In this document: positions 1 through 5,022 of the stretch, piece by piece
Layout: every line of letters begins with the position of its first letter
How positions within the stretch are numbered: the first letter of the stretch is position 1
Source: Planctomycetia bacterium
Lineage (GTDB): Bacteria; Planctomycetota; Phycisphaerae; Phycisphaerales; SM1A02
DNA length: 7,862 nucleotides
Reading direction: 5' to 3'
Assembly: GCA_005798965.1 (NCBI GenBank)
Contig: SYIB01000069.1
Coordinates: 1-7,862, forward strand
Program-made: the position numbers and the translations under genes
The notes under the pieces: model-generated
What the model saw: only the letters and a program-made list of their open reading frames with translations
Told to the model about the DNA's origin: nothing
Databases searched by the model: none

Positions 1-314
1 ACCTGCTTGTCACGCCACTTCCAGTAGCCCACGAGGATCCCGGCTTCGAGCAGCAGCGTGACGAGCCAACCAGCGAAGGGGACCAGCAATCCAGCCGCGA
101 CGGCGACGATGCCACCAGCAAGCAGCGCAGGGTTGATCCAACCGTAACCGCCCTTGTTGAGGTTGAAGGCCGTGGCGTCCTTCTCGAGCTTTGAGGAAAT
201 GATCCAGGCGTACGGCACGTAGGTCGCGAGCATGAGCACAGGCGTGACGGGGTTCAGCAGGATCGCCGCGTCGCCAACGGCCAGGAGGGCAGTGGTCATG
301 GTGGTCAGGCTCAT
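1..314 (-). CDS. N-terminal part of a multi-pass membrane protein, possibly a membrane-anchored GspE/PilB-type ATPase (partial)
   Basis: The first 104 residues of a protein that continues beyond the left edge are visible. The frame opens with ATG at 314 (MSLTTMTTALL), and an in-frame stop lies upstream at 348-350, coinciding with the stop of the pilT-like gene. Another ATG, at 299, is in frame and could be the start instead; no clear Shine-Dalgarno sequence is seen for either. Hydrophobic stretches lie at about residues 22-41, 61-78 and 82-98, separated by a short polar segment with charged residues (SKLEKDA). The last visible residues, YWKWRDKQ, look like the start of a cytoplasmic region. 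No catalytic domain is visible, so function cannot be read directly. The gene lies 33 bases after the pilT-like gene on the same strand, so they are probably cotranscribed. From general familiarity with planctomycete secretion ATPases that carry N-terminal membrane segments, I infer it could be a GspE/PilB-like protein. An unrelated small membrane protein is equally possible. Confidence 0.55.
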   Translation of the reverse strand, partial: MSLTTMTTALLAVGDAAILLNPVTPVLMLATYVPYAWIISSKLEKDATAFNLNKGGYGWINPALLAGGIVAVAAGLLVPFAGWLVTLLLEAGILVGYWKWRDKQ

Positions 315-347
315 CGTGGTGTGCTCATCGTGGATGCCGGGAACAGC

Positions 348-1487
348 TCAGCGGATGCCCTTCAGGCGCATCTTGAGTTCCTCGGGCTTGGGGGTCGCCT
401 GCATCGCAACATTCTGGTGGACGAATTCGTCCTCGACCAACTTGACGAGGCTGCTCGTGAAGTCGAGCATGCCTTCGTGGTGGCTGTTCTTGATGATCTC
501 AAGCAGCTCGCCCTCGCGGCCTTCGAGGATGTACTTCTGCACGCCGGGGGTGTTGATCAAGACCTCGATCGCTGGGATGCGGCCAATGTTGGCGTGCAGC
601 GTGGGAAGCAACTTCTGGTAGATGATGGCTCGCAGGTTGTAGGCCATCAGCTTTCGGATCTGTTCGCGCTCCTGCTCCGGGAACAGGTCATAAATGCGGC
701 CGAAGGTCTGCCAGGCGCTGGAGGCGTGGATCGTCCCGAAGACCAGGTGGCCGGTCTCGGCTGCGCGGATGGCCGCTTCAAAGGTCTCGTAGTCGCGCAT
801 TTCGCCCACGAGCACGACGTCGGGGTTTTCGCGGACGAGCGCACGCAGTGCATCGTTGAAGTTCGTGCAGTCGATGCCAATCTCGCGCTGGTTGATCGTG
901 GCCTTCTTGTCCTCGAAGATGTACTCGATCGGGTCCTCGATCGTGATGATGTGCACCTTCTTGCGCTCATTCACATAGTCGAGCATGCTGGCGATGCTCG
1001 TGCTCTTGCCCGAGCCGGTCACCCCGCTGAAAAGGATGAGGCCCTGCGCGGCCATGGCAACGTCGCCGAGGGAGGGCGGAAGGAACAGGTCCTCGAACTT
1101 CTTGATGTTGCTCGTGATGAGACGAGCCGCCAGCGCGGGCTTGCCGCGGGCCATGAACATGTTGACGCGGAACCGACGGCCCTTCTCGAAGTCGTACGCG
1201 AAGTCGATCGACCCCATGCGCTCGAAGTGGTTGAGCTGGTTGGGGTCGAGGACGTCCTTCGCAACCTGAAACATCAGGTCCTCGGTGCAGGGCGGGGTGG
1301 CCAGGTCCTTCAGCGCGCCACGATGACGGATGCGCGGGGGCAGCCCGGTCTTGACGATCAAGTCGCTGCCCTCGAGCTGGACGATGGAGGCCATCCAGCT
1401 CAGCCAGGCCTTCTTGCCCTCGCCGGGCGTGGTGCCGCGGTGCTTGGTGTTGACGGGGACGAGGAGTTCGTTGCGTGAAATGGACAC
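348..1487 (-). CDS. pilT: PilT-type twitching motility / type IV pilus retraction ATPase
   Basis: This is a cytoplasmic hexameric ATPase of the type II/IV secretion superfamily, PilT branch. PilT motors power depolymerisation of type IV pili. In the 379-residue form chosen here the domain order is: an N-terminal PAS-like domain beginning around LSWMASIVQLEGSDL (about 30-44, normally ending SDLHL in PilT); Walker A GVTGSGKS (155-162); Asp box IITIEDPIEYIF (180-191); Walker B VVLVGEMRD (224-232); His box ETGHLVFGTIHA (244-255). There is no tetracysteine zinc motif as in PilB/GspE, and the length fits PilT (about 340-380). I chose the GTG at 1487 because GGAG (1495-1498) stands 7 bases upstream. 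An upstream in-frame GTG at 1541 would add 18 residues but has no ribosome site and the extension looks non-conserved. The core is complete and no frameshift is seen. The start is still about 20 residues longer than typical PilT, so the true start could be slightly internal. It could also be a PilU-like or secretion-associated paralogue. Confidence 0.9.
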   Translation of the reverse strand: MSISRNELLVPVNTKHRGTTPGEGKKAWLSWMASIVQLEGSDLIVKTGLPPRIRHRGALKDLATPPCTEDLMFQVAKDVLDPNQLNHFERMGSIDFAYDFEKGRRFRVNMFMARGKPALAARLITSNIKKFEDLFLPPSLGDVAMAAQGLILFSGVTGSGKSTSIASMLDYVNERKKVHIITIEDPIEYIFEDKKATINQREIGIDCTNFNDALRALVRENPDVVLVGEMRDYETFEAAIRAAETGHLVFGTIHASSAWQTFGRIYDLFPEQEREQIRKLMAYNLRAIIYQKLLPTLHANIGRIPAIEVLINTPGVQKYILEGREGELLEIIKNSHHEGMLDFTSSLVKLVEDEFVHQNVAMQATPKPEELKMRLKGIR

Positions 1488-1494
1488 GGGATCG

Positions 1495-1500
1495 CTCCGG
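1495..1500 (-). promoter_or_regulatory. Ribosome binding site of the pilT-like gene
   Basis: The minus strand reads CCGGAG here, with the GGAG core at 1498-1495, followed by 7 bases and GTG at 1487. It is one of the few clear Shine-Dalgarno sites in the window, and it decides the start codon against the upstream GTG at 1541. Confidence 0.6.
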
Positions 1501-1531
1501 GGGTCGTGGGCCGCCTTGAGGCAGGTGGGAG

Positions 1532-1537
1532 AGGGTA
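1532..1537 (-). promoter_or_regulatory. Possible -10 box for the pilT-like gene
   Basis: The minus strand reads TACCCT, fitting the TAnnnT pattern, about 45 bases before the GTG start. No convincing -35 hexamer is found 16-18 bases further upstream, so this is a weak call. The same hexamer occurs in the candidate promoter before imuA (4201-4206). Confidence 0.2.
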
Positions 1538-1593
1538 ACACAGGATTCGCACGATGCCGCGCCCGAGTTCCGCTCTCACGACCACTCGTCGGA

Positions 1594-1622
1594 TTGACAG
1601 GTCCGCCCGCGGTGGCGATATT
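1594..1622 (+). promoter_or_regulatory. Sigma70-type promoter of guaB
   Basis: A perfect -35 hexamer TTGACA (1594-1599) is followed by exactly 17 bases and GATATT (1617-1622), which matches 4 of 6 positions of TATAAT including the key A2 and T6. Transcription would be expected to begin around 1628-1630, at the guaB ATG itself. This suggests a leaderless or nearly leaderless mRNA, in agreement with the lack of a Shine-Dalgarno sequence before the ATG. I see no purine-box or riboswitch-like structure in the short intergenic stretch (1488-1627). Confidence 0.6.
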
Positions 1623-1627
1623 CCGGC

Positions 1628-3094
1628 ATGGACGACAAGATCATCCAGGACGGCATCACTTTCGACGATGTCCTCCTGATCCCCCGCGCGAGTTCCGTCA
1701 CGCCCGACCGCGCTGACACGTCGACCCAGCTCACACGCTCCATTCGACTCAACATTCCGCTGGTCTCGGCGCCAATGGACACCGTGACCGAGGGCGCGAT
1801 GGCGCGCGCGCTGGCGCAGGAAGGTGGCATCGGGTTCATCCACAAGAACATGGCCATTGCGGCGCAGGCACGTGAGGTCGCCAAGGTCAAGCGCAGCGAG
1901 AACGGCGTCATCACCGACCCCGTCACGCTGGTGGCGGGGGACACCGTTGAGCATGCGATGGCACTCATGAAGGAGCAGGGAGTCAGCGGCTTTCCCGTGG
2001 TCGATGGCACCGGCAAGCCCGTGGGCATCGTCACGCGTCGCGACATGAAGTTCGTCGCGGGTGCACCCGGCGTCACCAAAGTGAGCGAGATCATGAGCTC
2101 CACGCTCGTGACGGCACGCCATGACTGCGGCCTCCAGGAAGCCGGTCAGCTGATGACCAAGGCACGCGTCGAGAAGTTGCTGCTGCTGCATGCAGATGGC
2201 CGGCTCGCCGGTCTGGTCACGATGCGTGACATCGACAACACCCGCCGGTACCCCAACGCCAGCCGCGATACGCGCGGTCGCCTGCGCGTTGGCGCGGCAG
2301 TCGGTGTGAGTCAGTTCGACCGCGTCGAGGCCCTCATGGCCGCCGGCGTGGACGTGATCGGCATCGATACTGCGCACGGTCACAGCGCCAACGTGATCGA
2401 GACCGTGCGGCAGGTCAAGAAGCGCTTCGACATTCCGGTCGTGGCGGGCAATGTGGGCACCGCCGATGCCACCAAGGCGCTCATCGATGCAGGTGCCGAT
2501 GCAGTGAAGGTGGGTATCGGGCCGGGATCGATCTGCACGACACGCGTGGTGACTGGCGTGGGCATGCCCCAGATCACGGCGGTCATGAATGCCGTGTCCG
2601 CAGCCTCGCGCGCGGGCATCCCTGTCATCGCCGACGGCGGGATCCGCCAATCCGGGGACATCGCCAAGGCGCTTGCTGCAGGGGCCCATTGCGTCATGCT
2701 CGGTGGGCTCTTCGCAGGGCTTGACGAGAGCCCGGGGGAGCAGGTGCTGCATCGTGGCCGCCGCTTCAAGACCTACCGTGGCATGGGCAGCGAGGGCGCC
2801 ATGGCGGCGGGGAGCGCTGATCGTTACGCGCAGGGGGGGAGCACGAAGTTCGTGCCAGAGGGCGTCGAGGGCATGGTGCCCTACCGAGGACCGCTCTCGG
2901 AATTCGTCTTCCAGATGGTCGGTGGGCTTCGATCGGCGATGGGCTACTGCGGCTGCGCGAACCTCGATGAGTTCAGGCGCGATGCGCGGTTCGTGCGCAT
3001 CTCGGCGGCCACCGTCATCGAGAACCATCCCCACAGCATCCAGATCACCCGCGAGGCCCCGAACTACTCGCGCGGCGGTGTCGACGGCGGCTGA
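1628..3094 (+). CDS. guaB: Inosine-5'-monophosphate dehydrogenase
   Basis: This cytoplasmic enzyme oxidises IMP to XMP with NAD+, the committed step of GMP synthesis. The 488-residue protein has the normal length and layout. The N-terminus ITFDDVLLIP (10-19) is typical. A pair of CBS domains lies at about 91-205, inserted in a TIM barrel. The NAD-site segment is DTAHGHS (247-253). The catalytic loop GIGPGSICTTR (297-306 region) has nucleophile Cys303. The phosphate-binding DGGIR is at 336-340, followed by RGMGSEGAM (384-392). The mobile flap carries DRY (398-400), with the Arg-Tyr pair used as general base, and PEGVEGMVPYRG. All catalytic residues I can check are present, so it should be active. 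The ATG at 1628 gives the conserved N-terminus. There is no Shine-Dalgarno site, and a promoter ends only 5 bases upstream. The tRNA gene begins 35 bases after the stop and may be cotranscribed. Confidence 0.97.
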   Translation: MDDKIIQDGITFDDVLLIPRASSVTPDRADTSTQLTRSIRLNIPLVSAPMDTVTEGAMARALAQEGGIGFIHKNMAIAAQAREVAKVKRSENGVITDPVTLVAGDTVEHAMALMKEQGVSGFPVVDGTGKPVGIVTRRDMKFVAGAPGVTKVSEIMSSTLVTARHDCGLQEAGQLMTKARVEKLLLLHADGRLAGLVTMRDIDNTRRYPNASRDTRGRLRVGAAVGVSQFDRVEALMAAGVDVIGIDTAHGHSANVIETVRQVKKRFDIPVVAGNVGTADATKALIDAGADAVKVGIGPGSICTTRVVTGVGMPQITAVMNAVSAASRAGIPVIADGGIRQSGDIAKALAAGAHCVMLGGLFAGLDESPGEQVLHRGRRFKTYRGMGSEGAMAAGSADRYAQGGSTKFVPEGVEGMVPYRGPLSEFVFQMVGGLRSAMGYCGCANLDEFRRDARFVRISAATVIENHPHSIQITREAPNYSRGGVDGG

Positions 3095-3111
3095 GTCGGT
3101 AGGATCGCACC

Positions 3112-3126
3112 GCGGGCGATGCCCGC
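3112..3126 (+). other. Short GC hairpin between guaB and the tRNA
   Basis: GCGGGC (3112-3117) and GCCCGC (3121-3126) form a perfect 6-bp stem with a GAT loop, 3 bases before the tRNA 5' end. No T tract follows, so it is not a standard intrinsic terminator. It could be a pause or processing structure in a guaB-tRNA read-through transcript. A TAGGAT hexamer at 3100-3105 might act as a -10 box for the tRNA, but I see no matching -35. Confidence 0.35.
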
Positions 3127-3129
3127 AGC

Positions 3130-3214
3130 GCCGGTGTGGCGGAACTGGCAGACGCGACGGATTCAAAATCCGTTTCCCCCTAAAGGAGTGCAGGTTCGAT
3201 TCCTGTCACCGGCA
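3130..3214 (+). tRNA. tRNA-Leu (anticodon CAA)
   Basis: An 85-base class II tRNA folds by hand. The 7-bp acceptor stem pairs GCCGGTG (3130-3136) with CACCGGC (3207-3213), with discriminator A at 3214. The D stem is GCG/CGC with the D-loop GG. The anticodon stem ACGGA/TCCGT has loop TTCAAAA, placing anticodon CAA at 3164-3166 (reads UUG). A 16-base variable arm can form a 4-bp stem, and the T arm carries TTCGATT. The long variable arm, the A discriminator and the CAA anticodon identify leucine. The 3' CCA is not encoded (TCA follows the discriminator), so it must be added after transcription. Confidence 0.95.
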
Positions 3215-3218
3215 TCAG

Positions 3219-3246
3219 CGGCCCGGCCAAGCGCCGGGCCGTTTTT
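3219..3246 (+). terminator. Rho-independent terminator after tRNA-Leu
   Basis: A perfect inverted repeat pairs 3219-3227 with 3233-3241 (9 bp, core GGCCCGGC/GCCGGGCC) around the 5-base loop CAAGC, followed by five T (3242-3246). It starts 4 bases after the tRNA 3' end and separates guaB-tRNA from the downstream methyltransferase gene. Confidence 0.88.
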
Positions 3247-3281
3247 CCATGACCATGCCCCGGTCTCCCATGGGCTGCGCC

Positions 3282-3287
3282 TACCTT
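3282..3287 (+). promoter_or_regulatory. Possible -10 box of the methyltransferase gene
   Basis: TACCTT fits TAnnnT and ends 6 bases before the ATG at 3294. No good -35 hexamer lies 16-18 bases upstream. The position is what a leaderless transcript would need, and no Shine-Dalgarno sequence precedes the ATG. The preceding terminator means that the gene needs its own promoter within 3247-3293, unless read-through supplies it. Confidence 0.3.
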
Positions 3288-3293
3288 GTGCAG

Positions 3294-4064
3294 ATGCGGA
3301 TCCTTCTGCTCACGTGCATCCTCCTCGCGGCGTGCAGCGAGTCGATGCCGGCCGATCGCCCCGTGCTCCCGGCCGCGCCCGCGCAGGCAGTCAAGTTGCG
3401 TGCTCCTGAGCCGCCCGCGCCGCTGTACGGCACCTGCGAGCAGAGCCAAGACGGCATCGGCAAGACCTTCATGGATCGCGAGATCGCCGAGGTCATGGGT
3501 CACCAGGGCGCAGGCTGGCTCGAGCGACCGACCCGCGAACGGGAGGAACACACCGATGTGCTCGTCCAGCTGCTGGGCGTCAAGGACGGTTCGACGGTCG
3601 CCGACATCGGCTGTGGCAGCGGCTATTTCTGTAGGCGCATTGCCGAGCGGGCACCGGGCGCGACGGTGCTCGGCGTGGACATCGAGCCCGAGATGCTCGA
3701 GATCCTGATGCAGATGGCGAAGGAGGAGGGGTTCGACTCCATCAAGCCGGTGCTCGGGCGCATCGATGACTGTGCGCTCGAGGAGTCCAGCGTGGATGTG
3801 GTGCTGATGGTCGACGCGTACCACGAGTTCAGCGAGCCGTGGGCGATGCTGCAGTCGATCCGGCGTGCGCTGCGACCGGGCGGAATGCTTGTGCTGGTGG
3901 AGTACCGGGAAGAAGACCCCATGGTCTTCATCAAGCCGCATCACAAGATGAGCGAGGCCCAAGCGCGCAAGGAGCTCGAAGCGGCGGGATTCTGGTGGGC
4001 CGGCACGAGTGCGGCACTGCCCCAGCAGCACGTGATGTTCTTCACGCCCACGCTTGAGCCCTGA
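3294..4064 (+). CDS. Probable lipoprotein with class I SAM-dependent methyltransferase domain
   Basis: The 256-residue protein starts with a lipoprotein signal peptide, MRILLLTCILLAAC, with lipobox LAAC and lipidation Cys14, then a Pro/Ala-rich linker (about 18-44). A Rossmann methyltransferase fold follows: motif I VADIGCGSGYF (102-112), acidic strand GVDIEPEM (127-134), DVVLMVDAYHEF (168-179), LRPGGMLVLVEYREEDP (193-209), a KPHHKMSEAQARKELEAAGF segment (215-232) and a QQHVMFF end (244-250). The order matches a family of predicted methyltransferases with the YHEF and HKM-EAQ motifs, many of which carry signal peptides. The substrate is unknown. The ATG at 3294 is chosen because it begins exactly at the signal peptide. 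An in-frame ATG at 3250 would add 15 residues and lies directly after the terminator T tract. The gene is likely monocistronic, with a terminator before it and a hairpin after it. The methyltransferase fold is sure, the export likely, the function unknown. Confidence 0.88.
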   Translation: MRILLLTCILLAACSESMPADRPVLPAAPAQAVKLRAPEPPAPLYGTCEQSQDGIGKTFMDREIAEVMGHQGAGWLERPTREREEHTDVLVQLLGVKDGSTVADIGCGSGYFCRRIAERAPGATVLGVDIEPEMLEILMQMAKEEGFDSIKPVLGRIDDCALEESSVDVVLMVDAYHEFSEPWAMLQSIRRALRPGGMLVLVEYREEDPMVFIKPHHKMSEAQARKELEAAGFWWAGTSAALPQQHVMFFTPTLEP

Positions 4065-4082
4065 CCAAGCGCACCTGCAGCC

Positions 4083-4104
4083 GAGCGCTGACAACCCAGC
4101 GCTC
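4083..4104 (+). other. Perfect hairpin after the methyltransferase gene, possible transcription end
   Basis: GAGCGCTG (4083-4090) pairs perfectly with CAGCGCTC (4097-4104) around the 6-base loop ACAACC, 18 bases after the stop codon. No T tract follows, so it is at best a non-canonical terminator. Each arm contains the palindrome AGCGCT, so the arms could also be protein-binding sites. The 8-base palindrome CACGCGTG (4104-4111) directly adjoins it. Confidence 0.4.
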
Positions 4105-4177
4105 ACGCGTGGGTCCTGAATGCGAAGCCCGGCGCGGGAAGCAGCCCCGGGATCCATGCAGATTCATGTCACGACGG

Positions 4178-4206
4178 CTGGCATGGTCCGTTCGGGACAG
4201 TACCCT
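4178..4206 (+). promoter_or_regulatory. Candidate promoter of the imuA-imuB-dnaE2 cassette
   Basis: CTGGCA (4178-4183, 4 of 6 matches to TTGACA), exactly 17 bases, then TACCCT (4201-4206, a TAnnnT -10). The start would fall near 4212-4214, giving a leader of about 40 bases before the imuA ATG. GTTCGG (4190-4195) within the spacer and its inverted copy CCGAAC (4215-4220) around the start flank the -10. The hexamer matches are moderate, so this is a plausible but unproven promoter. Confidence 0.35.
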
Positions 4207-4231
4207 AACAAACACCGAACACAAGCGCAAC
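4206..4231 (+). promoter_or_regulatory. Operator-like triple AAC repeat before imuA (possible LexA-type site)
   Basis: TAAC (4206-4209), GAAC (4217-4220) and CAAC (4228-4231) are each separated by 7 bases, an 11-base period that places them on one face of the helix. The known alphaproteobacterial LexA box is a direct repeat of the form GAAC-N7-GAAC (or GTTC-N7-GTTC), and imuAB-dnaE2 cassettes are commonly LexA-controlled. The repeat overlaps the expected transcription start, where a repressor would act. The flanking half-sites differ from GAAC at one base, and the LexA site of this lineage is unknown to me. Confidence 0.3.
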
Positions 4232-4254
4232 CAGCGCTCTCCACAAGGCACCTC

Positions 4255-5010
4255 ATGCTTGCTCCCGAACTCCTCGAACGCCTCGCCCTCCTGCAGGATC
4301 CCTGGCAGCACCATGCTCCCACCTTGGCGGCGCCGTGGCTGTTGCCGTTGCACGGGGTGCACGAATGGGTGCTCGGTGGCCCCATCGACCAGCCGCCCAT
4401 GCATGCGCTGCTCGGCGTGGTGGCCGCTGCGTGCGGTCGTCACGCTGCGCCTGCCGAGCATGCTTCGTGCGCCAACGACGCGTCGTGTGGTCACGATGCT
4501 GCAGGATCGTGCGTGGCTTGGATCGGCCAAGCGGTCATGCCATCGGCGGTGGCCATGCATCGGCGGGGCATGGACCTGCGACATCATGTGCAGGTTCCCG
4601 GTGCACGCACGCCCACCGAGCGGCTCTGGGCTTTCGAAGAAGGCGCTCGCTCGGGTCGTTGCGTCGCCATCGTGGTCGATGCCAGTGGATGGAACGCTGC
4701 CATGGTGCGTCGTGCCCAGCTCGCCAGTTCGTGGCAGCCTGATCGTGCGCCGATCCTTGCCTTGGCATGGCGCCCACAGCACGAAGCCGCGGCGCGCAGT
4801 GCCTGCACCACACGCTGGCTGGTGCAGCCGGTACGCGATCCAGATGATGCTCGTGCCTGTCCCGAGCATCCAACACATTCGGTAGATCCAGCATGGCACA
4901 TCCAGGCGGTTCGCGATCGCCGCGGCACGCTGGATCACACGGCCACACGCAGCATCCTGCACGAGCCAGGCAGCAGTGCACGCGCCATGCCGTGGTCCAT
5001 CGCCTCCTGA
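4255..5010 (+). CDS. imuA: ImuA-like (RecA/SulA-related) protein of the SOS mutasome
   Basis: This 251-residue protein stands directly before imuB and dnaE2, the usual place of ImuA, an accessory factor needed for damage-induced mutagenesis by ImuB and DnaE2. Family-like segments are LPLHGVHEWVLGG (30-42), PTERLWAFEEGARSG (120-134) followed by the strand CVAIVVDASGW and RRAQLAS (152-158), TRWLVQPV (186-193) and the C-terminal WHIQAVRDRRG (214-224). No Walker A motif is visible, which marks it as a degenerate member of the RecA fold. A Cys/His/Ala-rich stretch (about 60-87) looks like a poorly conserved loop. I chose ATG 4255 because AAGG (4245-4248) lies 6 bases upstream and the conserved region follows soon after. 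An in-frame ATG at 4120 would add 45 residues of non-conserved sequence running through the presumed promoter. The assignment rests on these motifs plus context, since sequence divergence in this family is high. Confidence 0.8.
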   Translation: MLAPELLERLALLQDPWQHHAPTLAAPWLLPLHGVHEWVLGGPIDQPPMHALLGVVAAACGRHAAPAEHASCANDASCGHDAAGSCVAWIGQAVMPSAVAMHRRGMDLRHHVQVPGARTPTERLWAFEEGARSGRCVAIVVDASGWNAAMVRRAQLASSWQPDRAPILALAWRPQHEAAARSACTTRWLVQPVRDPDDARACPEHPTHSVDPAWHIQAVRDRRGTLDHTATRSILHEPGSSARAMPWSIAS

Positions 5011-5022
5011 TGGGCACGCGCC

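Noticed and set aside
1488..1541. Upstream GTG start for the pilT-like gene
   Set aside because: It has no ribosome site and gives a non-conserved 18-residue extension. The GTG at 1487 has GGAG at ideal spacing.
2589..3293. Possible long N-terminal extension of the methyltransferase gene reaching back into guaB and the tRNA
   Set aside because: The frame is open by chance through guaB and the tRNA, and a strong terminator interrupts it. The signal peptide begins exactly at ATG 3294.
3130..3293. tRNA-Leu as an integration site of a mobile element
   Set aside because: No direct repeat of the tRNA 3' end and no integrase gene is seen in the window. The terminator directly follows the tRNA and an ordinary gene comes next.
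4065..4254. An additional small gene in the gap between the methyltransferase gene and imuA
   Set aside because: Short frames exist (for example from ATG 4109 or 4120) but lack ribosome sites and recognisable sequence. The stretch is better explained by the hairpin, promoter and operator-like elements.
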